From NCBI GenBank assembly GCA_949710005.1, contig OX453273.1, positions 2,301,706 to 2,365,705 on the forward strand: 64,000 bases of DNA, in the 5' to 3' direction. Made by a program: the position numbers and the translations under genes. The stretch is from Ricordea florida (taxonomy: Eukaryota; Cnidaria; Anthozoa; Corallimorpharia; Ricordeidae). Positions 20,939 through 29,860 of the stretch are shown here, one piece after another; the first letter of the stretch is position 1; every line of letters starts with the position of its first letter. The notes under the pieces were generated by a model. The model was not told where the DNA came from. It did not search any database and saw only the letters and a list, made by a program, of their open reading frames with translations.

Positions 20939-22183
20939 ATGGAAGAAGATTTACTATTAGAAGATTTTCCAAAAGGAGATAATGATGATGATGACGATGA
21001 TGGCGATGACACATTTTACCAAAGTCCAAATACATCTACATCTGTTGATCGGGGCTATCTTGGTTATTCAGAATATATGGCTGAAAGAAAAAGGCTTCAA
21101 TGGGAAATAAAAGATGAAGAGAAAAACCCAGCAAATATTATAGAAAGAGATGAGGAATATGACAGAAGGCAAGAAGCGGGTCAAAAACTCAAACGTTATT
21201 TACCAGACTTCAATCCTGATAATGCAACATTTAATGTTGAATTTGGAAAAGATGGAAGTATAATAGGAAAATATAGTAATAGGACTAATGCCGCGGCACA
21301 TATAATACTTGATAAATATGGAAATCTTAAGCTTGAAGATTTGCCAAAAACAATGAGAAAAGAACTAGGTGCTGATTATGAAAGCATGTTGGAAAAATAT
21401 AATAATACCGCGTCAGAATTGAGAAAATCCAATGAAAAAATTAGAGAATTAGATAATGCATTGGAAGGGTTGGATGCTGCCTCAAAAACACACCCACAAG
21501 AAATTGCTCAATATGAAGAAAAATTAAGAAGGTCTGCTTTAATAATAGAAAGTCAAATAGCAGAAAAAGAAAATATGGAAAGAGATGCTTCAGAAGGTAA
21601 AAGACTTTTTGATCAAACCGCTAAACAGAATATAGAGTTAAAAATAGAACGAGAGAAAATTTTGAATGAAATAAAATTATACAAAGAGGAAATAGATAAA
21701 TATAAGAAGGGGAAATCAAATGAGGTAAAATTAAAACAAAGTAATGAGCGATTAAAATCTGAGATTGATAAATTAAGAGAGCAAATTAGAAATAAAACAA
21801 TCTCAAACGAAGAACAATTATCAGTTATTGAGGGCCGAAAAGATGAAATACTAAAAAATTTACCGCTTAGGGAGAGATTAAAATACATATTCAAAAAGTA
21901 TGGTTTTACAGTTTTTGCTGTTGTTAGCGCTGTAGGCGTCATTATTGGGGTTATAGTTTCTAATCTTTCAAAAGGATTATCTACTTTAGGAAAAGGTGTT
22001 GGTAATGGGTTGAAAACTCTTGGTAAAAAACTGGGTGAAATATTACCAGGAATGGTTGGCGCAATAGTTAGCTTTCTATTCAAAACAGCTGGGCAGGTTA
22101 TTGGATTTTTAGGTGAGAACGCTTGGCTACTGATAATGGCTGTGGTTTTGTATTTTGTTGAAAACATAAAGAAGAGAAAGTAA
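20939..22183 (+). CDS. E1 coiled-coil protein with amphipathic/membrane C-terminus
   Basis: This 414-aa protein begins with an acidic Asp-rich tract, has a long coiled coil in the middle (about residues 150-300), and ends with a hydrophobic, glycine-rich domain: VFAVVSAVGVIIGVIVSNLS, an amphipathic GKGVGNGLKTLGKKLGEILP stretch, and a final membrane helix. E2 has a shorter version (316 aa) that keeps only the C-terminal domain at high identity, so that part is the functional core. It recalls the membrane-active (melittin-like/pVI-like) virion proteins reported in adintoviruses, but that analogy is inference. Confidence 0.75.
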   Translation: MEEDLLLEDFPKGDNDDDDDDGDDTFYQSPNTSTSVDRGYLGYSEYMAERKRLQWEIKDEEKNPANIIERDEEYDRRQEAGQKLKRYLPDFNPDNATFNVEFGKDGSIIGKYSNRTNAAAHIILDKYGNLKLEDLPKTMRKELGADYESMLEKYNNTASELRKSNEKIRELDNALEGLDAASKTHPQEIAQYEEKLRRSALIIESQIAEKENMERDASEGKRLFDQTAKQNIELKIEREKILNEIKLYKEEIDKYKKGKSNEVKLKQSNERLKSEIDKLREQIRNKTISNEEQLSVIEGRKDEILKNLPLRERLKYIFKKYGFTVFAVVSAVGVIIGVIVSNLSKGLSTLGKGVGNGLKTLGKKLGEILPGMVGAIVSFLFKTAGQVIGFLGENAWLLIMAVVLYFVENIKKRK

Positions 22184-22187
22184 CAAA

Positions 22188-22221
22188 TTTAAAGATATCA
22201 TTCAGTTCAGTAAAATACAAT
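22188..22221 (+). promoter_or_regulatory. TTTAAAG motif of E1 198-aa gene
   Basis: TTTAAAGATATCA lies 34 nt before the ATG; E2 has TCTAAAGATATCA at the same distance (57267). Confidence 0.65.
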
Positions 22222-22818
22222 ATGGATGAATACAATAGAATTTACCCTGGATTGCCTAATAATCCAGATCCTATTAATTTCAGACTACAAAAATCAAGCG
22301 AAGTATTACAAAATCTTGAGAAAGAAATTAGACATTACGAAGAAGTAAGAAAAAAATATAATAGAGCTAGAGGAATATTTACAAAAATCAGTGTTTGTGG
22401 CGGTATGATTTCAGTTATTCTATCTGCAAGCGGTTTAGGAACTTCTCTTACTGGTTTTGGTGCTGTTGTTGGTGTGCCTTTGGGTGTTGTAGGTGGAGTT
22501 TTTGGAGGATTATCGGTTGGATTTGGTATTGCTGCTAAAAAACTTTCACATAAAGTCAGCAAACATGAACAAACCACTGCAATTGCAAAATCAAAATTAA
22601 ACACCATTAACGACTTGGTTTCAAAGGCTTTGAAAGATAATGTTATATCTGATCAAGAATTTTCTATAATTTTAGCAGAGTTGGAAAAGTTTCAAAAACT
22701 AAAACAAGAAGTTCGCCAAAAATTTAGGAGAGATACAGAAAAAAACTTAAACATGTCGCAGATAAGAAGAGAAGTTCGATCAGAGCTATTAAAAGAACTA
22801 ACCACTCCCGCACATTAA
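22222..22818 (+). CDS. E1 glycine-rich hydrophobic protein, 198 aa
   Basis: Helical N-terminus, then a long glycine-rich hydrophobic segment from about residue 55 to 100 (SASGLGTSLTGFGAVVGVPL, GVVGGVFGGLSVGFG), then a charged coiled-coil-like C-terminal half ending RREVRSELLKELTTPAH. The same architecture and length occur in E2 (57301-57897). Glycine-zipper segments like this are common in membrane-inserting or pore-forming proteins and in virion membrane-active proteins. It has its own promoter-like motif. Family not recognised. Confidence 0.75.
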   Translation: MDEYNRIYPGLPNNPDPINFRLQKSSEVLQNLEKEIRHYEEVRKKYNRARGIFTKISVCGGMISVILSASGLGTSLTGFGAVVGVPLGVVGGVFGGLSVGFGIAAKKLSHKVSKHEQTTAIAKSKLNTINDLVSKALKDNVISDQEFSIILAELEKFQKLKQEVRQKFRRDTEKNLNMSQIRREVRSELLKELTTPAH

Positions 22819-22946
22819 AAATTTCATATGAAAAAACTGATGTGGGTTGTAATTGTTTTGCGGGTATTAGAAAAGAGCAGTATTAACTTTACATCTTATT
22901 CAAAATATAAAGACGTGGACTAACCGAAGAAAAAATAAAGAATAAG
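22819..22946 (+). promoter_or_regulatory. Conserved intergenic block before the 514-aa gene
   Basis: This non-coding stretch retains long identities with 57898-58003 of E2, for example TGTAATTGTTTTGCGGGTAT and ACTTTACATCTTATTC, although flanking genes differ at many silent sites. A region near the stop codon (CACAT...ATGTGGG) could form a hairpin. Confidence 0.5.
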
Positions 22947-24491
22947 ATGTTATTAAACGACTTCAAAACCCGATATCCAAACGCAAACCTTGATAAATTT
23001 ACATTTGTTAATGATTCATTTGGAGGATATATTAAGTGGAAAGTTAATGAGATGACTGTCATGTCTAATGATGATCCTACAGGAAAAACCTGGACTGAAA
23101 ATCTTTCTACTAATTTGAAAACATTGTTATGGAAGGATTTAGGGTTTACCTCTGATGAATTTAGTTCATTCCCAAAGAGTTTAAACATAACAAATCAATC
23201 TTATCCTATACCAGCTATTAACTTTGATGACTTTACAACTGATGTAACAAAAATGTTAACCTTTTTAGATATATACGTTTCAAATACGAAAAAATTCACA
23301 GCAAAAATGAGAAACATATTTAAATCTCAAGTTGTAACATTCAAGTTTGGAAAACAAAGTAGAAAGTGGTTAAATGGACCAGATATGAATTATTGGCCTC
23401 AGCAACTTAACTTTGCAGTTTGGTGTGCAACATCTGGTTGCGGGATTAGTCCTTTTGAAAGTCTAAATTATCCTAAAGTAGTGAATAGCTTTATAAAGTT
23501 TCATATATATTTCACAATAAGGCGAATATTGTTTGAATTGAAACTGCCTTTACCCGATGAACAAACTTTTGCGATAAATAATAATCCATATAATAAAGTT
23601 GCATATAATCGATTGTGCGCTGAATTTGGGGTTAGTAATAATTCTGATTTTAGATGGAAAGGTGGTAGAAACGGGGGTTTAGGAGATATATTCCTTGATT
23701 ATGGTTCTGGATACCATGGAAAAGGAGGAGGATATCAAAATGTACATGTTGTGAGAAATTATGATCATGAAGCAGATCAATGGCCCGGTGAAGGCGGTAA
23801 ATTCGCTGACGAAGGTGGTAAGAAAGAAAAGGGAAATCTTATCTCATTTATTCGTAATGATGACTTTGCTGATTTCAAATATACTTGGTTTATACCAACA
23901 AGTGGCCATGGACTCACTAAAGCGGGACTCGGTAGATTGAATCGATCTGCAGAAGCTTTTGTTTACTGTATATTGGGAGCACAAGTTAACACAAGAAATT
24001 CAATTTATGGTAAAGGCGGTGGAGCGATTGAGACACAACAAGAATTCTTGGCTTTATTTGAAAGTAGTGTTATTGAGAATGACATTTCTAGCTCTATCCA
24101 AAGATACCAATTAGCTGTACAAGAAGCGAAATTACGGCTTGATTTAGCTGTTGCTCCTGGTGTGTGGTTGATGCCAAGTAATATGATCATAAATACTGAA
24201 AGCGTGGTTGGATATAATAACAAACTTATGAAAGCGACTGGAGATATGAAATTTGGAGTGAATAATTCACTAAACACTGAATCAAAACCGGTTGGAATAA
24301 GTCATAGTTTAGGAACATCAAAAGTTTCTTTGCCACACAAACCCGAAACAAAACCAAAACCTATAATACCAACAGAAACAGCGCAAACGGATGTAATTAA
24401 ACCAAAAAATAATGATTCAACACAACATCAAAATAATCTTATAGTGCTTATAACTGTTGGAGGTGTATTATCTTGGTTTTTATTTCGTTAA
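22947..24491 (+). CDS. E1 514-aa virion-type protein with C-terminal anchor
   Basis: Largest unrecognised gene of the element. It starts MLLNDFKTRYPNANLDKFTF and contains conserved aromatic-rich blocks (RKWLNGPDMNYWPQQLNFAV, WCATSGCGISPFESLNYP), a glycine-rich middle (KGGRNGGLGDIFLDYGSGYH) and a C-terminal membrane segment (IVLITVGGVLSWFLF). I recall it as a recurrent uncharacterised protein of cnidarian genomes. Position just before the penton-like gene and the membrane anchor suggest a structural or receptor-binding role, unproven. In E2 the homologue is broken by a 29-nt net deletion in the Gly-rich linker. Confidence 0.75.
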   Translation: MLLNDFKTRYPNANLDKFTFVNDSFGGYIKWKVNEMTVMSNDDPTGKTWTENLSTNLKTLLWKDLGFTSDEFSSFPKSLNITNQSYPIPAINFDDFTTDVTKMLTFLDIYVSNTKKFTAKMRNIFKSQVVTFKFGKQSRKWLNGPDMNYWPQQLNFAVWCATSGCGISPFESLNYPKVVNSFIKFHIYFTIRRILFELKLPLPDEQTFAINNNPYNKVAYNRLCAEFGVSNNSDFRWKGGRNGGLGDIFLDYGSGYHGKGGGYQNVHVVRNYDHEADQWPGEGGKFADEGGKKEKGNLISFIRNDDFADFKYTWFIPTSGHGLTKAGLGRLNRSAEAFVYCILGAQVNTRNSIYGKGGGAIETQQEFLALFESSVIENDISSSIQRYQLAVQEAKLRLDLAVAPGVWLMPSNMIINTESVVGYNNKLMKATGDMKFGVNNSLNTESKPVGISHSLGTSKVSLPHKPETKPKPIIPTETAQTDVIKPKNNDSTQHQNNLIVLITVGGVLSWFLFR

Positions 24492-24508
24492 TGTTTTGAT
24501 TATAGAAA

Positions 24509-24543
24509 TTTAAAAAGGTGAATATGATGTAAACAAAACAAAA
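24509..24543 (+). promoter_or_regulatory. TTTAAA motif of E1 penton-like gene
   Basis: TTTAAAAAGG lies 35 nt before the ATG at 24544; E2 has TTTAAAG 31 nt before its copy (59755). Confidence 0.5.
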
Positions 24544-25179
24544 ATGTTGAGCATAACCATGTATGAGTCAGAAACTAGGATTTATTTAGATCCGCCGCTG
24601 AAAAATCTTCGAGAGATACAACTCCTTGATTGTAATATACAAACCAAAAGATTGATTAATTTCAAGGATCAACAGATATTGTTTAATGTAGAGAATCAGC
24701 CTCTAATAATAATACAGCCCGGTACATATTCGTTGCGTGATATTCAATCGATCTTTCTTAATGATACTGATAAGGCAAAGATAGCAATAATTGAGACAGA
24801 CACTGTTGACTATCTTTATTCCAATAAGAACTTTAAAATAAAACTTACGAGTGGGTTGTCGATTGGTTTAGGGGTGCCTGAAGTTATAAATCCTGGTGTA
24901 TTATACCCCATAAATATACAGATTAAGGAGCCGCTGAGACTTATGTGTAGTATAGTGGATAATATGTCTTCATATATGAATAAAACCAAATATGGAGAAC
25001 TTGTTAAAATCACACCATCAAACCTACTTGCAAACATACCCTCAAAGGATTATCCGGCAATTCCAGTTCGAAAATATGATAGCGTTATAAACCACATTGA
25101 TTTAACTATCTTAGACACTGAATGGAAAAAACTTGATCTGATGGGTTCTCCCATAACTTTTAGTTTAAGATTTAGATAA
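24544..25179 (+). CDS. E1 penton-like minor capsid protein (tentative)
   Basis: This 211-aa beta-rich protein starts MLSITMYESETRIYLDPPLK and ends WKKLDLMGSPITFSLRFR. The ending pattern (isoleucine-rich strand, acidic turn, hydrophobic strand, LxFR terminus) resembles the penton or single jelly-roll minor capsid proteins of Polinton-like elements, which also tend to end in a conserved Phe-Arg. E2 copy at 59786-60421 has the same length. No membrane segment. The call rests on size, beta character, C-terminus and location; it could be another virion protein. Confidence 0.5.
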   Translation: MLSITMYESETRIYLDPPLKNLREIQLLDCNIQTKRLINFKDQQILFNVENQPLIIIQPGTYSLRDIQSIFLNDTDKAKIAIIETDTVDYLYSNKNFKIKLTSGLSIGLGVPEVINPGVLYPINIQIKEPLRLMCSIVDNMSSYMNKTKYGELVKITPSNLLANIPSKDYPAIPVRKYDSVINHIDLTILDTEWKKLDLMGSPITFSLRFR

Positions 25180-25185
25180 ATTTTT

Positions 25186-25215
25186 GTTATGTAACCATTA
25201 TTTAGGTTATATAAC
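25186..25215. terminator. Conserved 3'-end hairpin (E1, convergent genes)
   Basis: GTTATGTAACC pairs with GGTTATATAAC across a 7-8 nt AT loop. It lies between the stop codons of the penton-like gene and the opposing 198-aa gene. Similar hairpins occur at 25911 and, in E2, at 60427. Confidence 0.6.
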
Positions 25216-25245
25216 ATAATTAGTAGTAGTAAAAGAAATATAAGA

Positions 25246-25842
25246 TTATTCGTCTGGTAAAGAATTAAAAATTTCTTGCTCCTTAATATCATAACACCAA
25301 TCCACAACTCTTTTGGGATGCCATGCTACAACCATTAAATCATTATATAAATCTTTGTAGAATTTATTTTTATGTAATACTTTATATTTACTTAAATTAA
25401 CGCGCACATTTAATTCTTTTATTACGAAATTTTTATCGAATACATCAATTTTACATTCGTCATCATGATAAGCAAGATAAACATCGTTTTCATAAAAATG
25501 ATCGACCACCTCTCCGTTTGTAATAATCCAACCAAAACATGGGCTAAAACCATATTCATATTCATTTTTAACAAAATCATTATTAGCTATTTTTAAAATT
25601 TTTTTCACAAATTTATTAGTGTTAATATCAATAACTCTAAAATTTTCTTCTTCGCTAAAATGAATATAATGATTAAAATCATAATTTTTATTATAATATT
25701 CAACACCAAAATTTATTGGGTTATAAACAATATATCCCCTATTCTGCAATAAATTTTTCAATAGGTTTTCTTTTATTTCTTCTATAAAATCGTAAATATT
25801 AATCTTCTTATTGTTTGAATATTTAATATTTATTTCTTCCAT
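25246..25842 (-). CDS. E1 WHPxRxxDWC protein, copy A (198 aa)
   Basis: A hydrophilic protein starting MEEINIKYSNNKKINIYDFI. Near the C-terminus it has FYKDLYNDLMVVAWHPKRVV followed by DWC. This WHPxR..DWC motif is one I associate with uncharacterised proteins of large DNA viruses of protists. It is a paralogue of the next gene (25951-26520), sharing the start, the LLKNL block and the C-terminal motif. Neither copy is present in E2, so the pair is an accessory cargo. A TTTAAAT motif lies 31 nt upstream. Function unknown. Confidence 0.65.
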   Translation of the reverse strand: MEEINIKYSNNKKINIYDFIEEIKENLLKNLLQNRGYIVYNPINFGVEYYNKNYDFNHYIHFSEEENFRVIDINTNKFVKKILKIANNDFVKNEYEYGFSPCFGWIITNGEVVDHFYENDVYLAYHDDECKIDVFDKNFVIKELNVRVNLSKYKVLHKNKFYKDLYNDLMVVAWHPKRVVDWCYDIKEQEIFNSLPDE

Positions 25843-25873
25843 CTTTTTATTAATTTTATTTTATATATTTAAA
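25843..25873 (-). promoter_or_regulatory. TTTAAAT motif of copy A
   Basis: On the minus strand TTTAAAT lies 31 nt before the ATG at 25842. Confidence 0.45.
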
Positions 25874-25910
25874 TCATAATTCATTTTTAATTTTATTCCA
25901 CATTTATTTT

Positions 25911-25940
25911 GTTATGTAACTATTATTTGAGTTATATAAC
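25911..25940. terminator. Conserved 3'-end hairpin (E1, after copy B)
   Basis: GTTATGTAAC and GTTATATAAC form a 10-bp stem with one wobble pair. It lies just downstream of the 3' end of the 189-aa minus-strand gene. Confidence 0.6.
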
Positions 25941-25950
25941 ATAATTAGTT

Positions 25951-26520
25951 TTAATCTTCACCCCATAACTCTTTCAAAAACTTTAAATCATCTATACCAA
26001 CACACCAATCTAAATATCTACTTGGGTGCCATGCTACAACCATTAAATCATTATGTAAATCTTTGTAAAATTTATCTTTATGTTTTATTTGTTCAGCATC
26101 CACTGGTATAATTACATTTAAACAATAAACAGTATATTTTTTATTAAATTTATTAATACTACATTTTGAATTATAATAACCCGAATAATTTTCAATCATT
26201 TCTTTTTTATCTAAATACATTTCATTAGCGCAATCTAATAATTCTTTCACAAGCTTTTTTGTGTCTATTCCCTTCAAACCAAATTTTAAACTTTTTCTAT
26301 AATTAATATCAAAAAGATATTTACCATCCGCGGTATAATCAACTTCAACACAAATTTTACCAATCCCAAAATCATATCTTTCTTTAATAAAAACGCGATT
26401 TTTAGATAAATTTTTTAATAAATCTTCTTTAATTGACTCTATAAAATCACAAAAACTCAGTTCTTTTTCATTAAAATATTTTAACCTAAGTCTGTGGTGG
26501 GCAAAATCAATTTCTTCCAT
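25951..26520 (-). CDS. E1 WHPxRxxDWC protein, copy B (189 aa)
   Basis: Starts MEEIDFAHHRLRLKYFNEKE and carries KFYKDLHNDLMVVAWHPSRY followed by LDWC near the C-terminus. It is about as long as copy A and clearly related at both ends, while the middle has diverged, so the duplication is old. It has its own TTTAAA motif 28 nt upstream and its own 3' hairpin (25911-25940), so each copy looks like an independent transcription unit. Absent from E2. Function unknown. Confidence 0.65.
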   Translation of the reverse strand: MEEIDFAHHRLRLKYFNEKELSFCDFIESIKEDLLKNLSKNRVFIKERYDFGIGKICVEVDYTADGKYLFDINYRKSLKFGLKGIDTKKLVKELLDCANEMYLDKKEMIENYSGYYNSKCSINKFNKKYTVYCLNVIIPVDAEQIKHKDKFYKDLHNDLMVVAWHPSRYLDWCVGIDDLKFLKELWGED

Positions 26521-26548
26521 CTTTTATATTTTATTTTATATTTTTAAA
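26521..26548 (-). promoter_or_regulatory. TTTAAA motif of copy B
   Basis: On the minus strand TTTAAAAAT lies 28 nt before the ATG at 26520. Confidence 0.45.
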
Positions 26549-26577
26549 CTAATATTAAAATCAAATTTTTTTTATAT

Positions 26578-27108
26578 TTAACAACATTCCTTACAAGAAG
26601 CTTTTTGTTTACCATGTTCACATATTCCTTTTCCTTTACACTCTTTACATGTATACTTTTGTAATTTGTGTTCGCATATTTGTGTGCCTTTACATTCTTT
26701 ACAGTATGACTTAATTTTATTGTGTTCACATATTTGTGTTCCTCCACACTCTCTACAGAAATATTTACACTTACTGTGAATACAATTATATTTATTAATT
26801 ATAATATCTTTTGCTATTAATTTAATAATCTCCTCATCCGGAAATTTTTTTAACACAGTAATAAAATCTTCTTTTCGCATAAAAGATCGTCCTTTAATTT
26901 TCAACTCTTTTGCAATATTTTTCAGTTGCACAAATTTCAATTCACCAAGTTTAGGTTGGGAAGTTTTGAGAAGGGGAATATTAATCTCTGGCACGGGTTC
27001 ATCAATAATGTTTATTTGTGACTGATTTGGGTTATTATTTCTGAGGGTTGAGATAGGCATACGAGAATATCCCAATTGTGTTACATTTAATTCTTTTAAA
27101 TTCTCCAT
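26578..27108 (-). CDS. E1 SAP-like/zinc-ribbon repeat protein
   Basis: This 176-aa protein starts in the right TIR (MENLKELNVTQLGYSRMPIS). In the middle is a SAP-like module (LKNIAKELKIKGRSFMRKED); the C-terminus has four short Cys/His modules of the type ICEH....CKEC (EHNKIKSYCKECKGTQICEH and so on). Such CxH...CxxC repeats are frequent in large DNA viruses and probably bind zinc and nucleic acid. E2 has the same gene in the same place with nine modules (60466-61167). It may act on element ends or DNA packaging; this is inference. Confidence 0.7.
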   Translation of the reverse strand: MENLKELNVTQLGYSRMPISTLRNNNPNQSQINIIDEPVPEINIPLLKTSQPKLGELKFVQLKNIAKELKIKGRSFMRKEDFITVLKKFPDEEIIKLIAKDIIINKYNCIHSKCKYFCRECGGTQICEHNKIKSYCKECKGTQICEHKLQKYTCKECKGKGICEHGKQKASCKECC

Positions 27109-27391
27109 TTATACTCTCAAAATTTATTCTTTAAACTAATATTAAAATCATTTTAATTTTTGTAGATTTTCATATACTTTTGTAAACGGAAAAAATCTCT
27201 GTTTAATTTTCCTGATTAATCGTGTGTGTCATAACCTTAGGCAACGGCTTGGCATTGGCTTGGTGGTGGGTTGGCAAAATCTCTGTTTAATTTTCCGATT
27301 GATTTTCCTGATTAATCCTTGATTAATATTTTTACTCAGATTTGATAGAAAATTAATAGGGTGTGCCAGAATCCCCCATTACCTACTCTCT
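27106..27391 (-). repeat. E1 right terminal inverted repeat
   Basis: Inverted complement of 11559-11847. It includes the promoter motif and the first codon or two of the zinc-ribbon gene, and ends in ACCTACTCTCT. The CCATTT that follows (27392-27397) is the right target-site copy. Confidence 0.9.
27109..27135 (-). promoter_or_regulatory. TTTAAAG motif of E1 zinc-ribbon gene
   Basis: On the minus strand TTTAAAG lies 27 nt before the ATG at 27108, the mirror image of the PolB promoter at 11818. Confidence 0.6.
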
Positions 27392-28017
27392 CCATTTGTA
27401 ACAACATTTAATCCAAATTTACCTGATGTTGGTCGCATCATCAGAAAACACCTAGGTATTTTGGAATCCAACCCCAAATTAAAAGAATTTTTCTCGCCAA
27501 ATTCCATCATAGCCTCTTTTCGAAGATCTAAAAACCTTAAGGAATTGTTAGCGCCATCTCGTTATGGCTCTAACAGTGAAGTTGAAGAGGTTTTTGAGGT
27601 TAAGGGTTGCTTTAAATGCACTTGAAAAGAACAAGATGTGATCTCTGTCGCAGTTACTTTGTCGAATCAAATTCTTTCCAAAGTTTTCAAACAGGCAAGA
27701 GCTATAAGATACGATCGAAACTTCCTTGTGATTCAAAAAATGTCATTTATTTGGCTTCGTGTAAGAAATGTAACTTACAATACATTGGCTCTACAACAAC
27801 AGATTTTAGAGTTAGATTTCGCAACCACAAGTCTGCCATGCTGACCAAGAAAAAGACTTGTGAGGTAGCGGTGCATTTCAACAGAACACCGCACGACTTA
27901 AACGACTTTTCTTTCCAGTGTATTGATCAAGTGCAGATAAATGCAAACAATACAAGTAACATCGAAAAGCTTTTAATCACTAAAGTTCTCTCTGGCACCT
28001 TTTGGCTTGAATAAACG
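27392..28017 (+). pseudogene. Penelope-like element, part 3 (GIY-YIG endonuclease)
   Basis: After Polinton E1 the Penelope frame resumes (PFVTTFNPNLPDVGRIIRKH), then shows a Cys-rich linker (RCDLCRSYFVES) and a GIY-YIG nuclease domain: NVIYLASCKKCNLQYIGSTT, then DFRVRFRNHKSAM. RT plus C-terminal GIY-YIG is diagnostic of Penelope-like retroelements. A frame change near 27620 and loss of the N-terminal part show it is dead. The Cys-rich linker sits between RT and nuclease, as in Neptune/Poseidon-type elements. Confidence 0.8.
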
Positions 28018-28955
28018 TCAGGAATTCCACTCGAAAAAAAGAATAAACTACAATTAGCGTAAAAATAACTTGCAAATTTGGCGGTTATCTTAGTTCAGGT
28101 GTTCAAAAGCCCTGACCTTGGATCTTGTTAGCTTTGTTAGTGCTAGGTTTTCTCAGGGGCCCCCATCGGGAAATTTATTACATTATTGTTGTTTAAGGGC
28201 CCTGTTCAGGGCGCCTGTCGTGCCTTGCCGCGGCATAGTTTCAAGGGCTTTGTTTGGGGATTTTGTTACAAGTTCTTCCTGGGACGGCCTTTTATGAATA
28301 TTGAATATTTTACACGCGGGTCCCTTCACACTTTCGGCTGACTTGACGAATCACGTTATATTTTTTTGACATTAATCTTATTAGTCGGGCTGCCTGTGGC
28401 TGCCCGACTTTAGTTTTACCTTTTCTTCAATCTATCTGGCAACGTCGCATATAGTCCTCCATGATGCTTTTCAAACTCGACTAAATGGTATGATGTCATA
28501 AATGTCGGAAAAATTACCTGCTAAGACGCTCAACTTACATACAAATGCACACGCCGTCCTTGATAGACCGACACTAAAAGATGTCTATGAGCTTATATTT
28601 CGACCCGGGTCGTTTCAAGGACTGTCTAGCAATTCTAACATGTTCAAACGAGTTCACACCAGATCGTTGATGATCATGGTAAAAATGTCACAAATGACAA
28701 TACAAATGACAGTGACAAAACGAACTATACTGAAGTGATGTCCTCACAAGATATGGAAAGCAGCAAGTTATCATGTGAAGAGATCAAGGTCAAACTGAGA
28801 GAAGAACGGAGCTCGAAGACGTCCGTCATTTGGAGAACAACAACCTACAGTATTATGTAAGTCACGAGGACACCAAAAACACAAACTTTTTAATATTATT
28901 TACTCAGTGTTTACTTATTGTAAGCTCGTTAAGTCTATTGAATGGTTATATTTTC
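28018..28955. other. No recognisable gene
   Basis: Spacer between the Penelope remnant and the next repeat-encoded gene. It includes a GGGCTGCCTGTGGCTGCCCGA inverted motif near 28387. The ORF at 28502-28738 has no family I know. Confidence 0.35.
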
Positions 28956-29860
28956 GTAATACTGTTAAATAAAAAAGTGATTTTATTCAGCATTTTAGTA
29001 GTCGCTAGTCTTCGTCTTGCTCGTGTCGCAGCTCGTATATGTAAGAATACAACAGTCCATGCACAATGTGTTAACTTCGTTAACTTGTTTGAAAAAGCTG
29101 TACAATTGTCTGTTGATGTAAATACAATAAATAAAAATTATATGTCCAAACAATGTCTGAGGTCTCGATATGCAAAGTTTCTTGCTTCTGAATGTGCCGT
29201 GGAATGTGTAGTAAACAAACCTCGTGCTATTCAACGTGATAGAGAACCAAGCAGAATCCAAATTAAACAACTTGCACGTATAATGAAGAAAAGCAGGAAT
29301 TCCGTAAGTATATTGCAAAGAATCGAAAGTACCTATGTCATCTAGAATACATTGTCATGTTAATAAAAGTGGTTTTCACTCAACACATTGCAAATTCAAT
29401 GGAATAAAAACAAAGGGGTTCAGAAATCAAAATAGAATGAAACACAGGGTACATGTACATAATGCTGTAAGAATGGGGACAAAGCACAGTAAGGATTCAA
29501 GAAATCCAATTTTATGTACAAATATTTATCCCATACTTATAGAAGTCTCAACCATAAAGTCAGTCATTCTAAGTTTATTTTAAGTAGAGATGTGGAGAAA
29601 AACCTAGGACCTTCTACAGTTATTAATTCTAGCAAAACAATTTGTGCTCACTATTCTCAAGGTGAAATCAGTTTATTTGGGTTGAATGCAGGGAAAAAAT
29701 GTGTTGCTATGTCACTTTGTGCATTGATCTATAACAAACACTGTCTTGCAATCTCTGGACCAAGAAAAGATACTGAATGTTGGAAATGAGTTATATGAAG
29801 TACTATCTAGATTATACAATCAAGAATTTTTGCTATTAACAGAATTAGCAGATAATGTAA
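28956..29860 (+). pseudogene. Repeat-encoded protein with 2A-like motif, left part
   Basis: Degraded plus-strand frames read, in order, a basic stretch (KPRAIQRDREPSRIQIKQLA), a 2A-like motif SRDVEKNLGP near 29585-29615, and a block GLNAGKKCVAMSLCALIYNK. I associate the last block, together with the FDSHARD block on the other side of E2, with cysteine-peptidase-like proteins of cnidarian repeats. Stop codons interrupt the frame at several places. E2 is inserted at 29861 and the protein continues at 61486. The peptidase reading is inference from the Cys and His blocks. Confidence 0.45.

Larger units (their letters stand above)
11559..27391. mobile_element. Maverick/Polinton-type endogenous virus, element 1 (E1)
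   Basis: A 15.8-kb element with about 285-bp terminal inverted repeats and a 6-bp target duplication (CCATTA at 11553, CCATTT at 27392). It is inserted in a Penelope-like ORF whose frame continues across the site. It encodes PolB, an rve integrase, a capsid protein, a packaging ATPase and about ten smaller proteins, all intronless and AT-rich. The 6-bp TSD, PolB plus integrase, and capsid/ATPase genes define Polinton/Maverick or adintovirus-like elements. The termini contain a (GA)n run of different length at the two ends. Apart from a PolB frameshift the genes look intact, suggesting recent insertion. Confidence 0.9.

Noticed and set aside
21613..22167. 184-aa minus-strand ORF opposite the coiled-coil gene
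   Set aside because: Antisense shadow of a conserved plus-strand gene; no motif, no promoter-like sequence and not conserved as a gene in E2.
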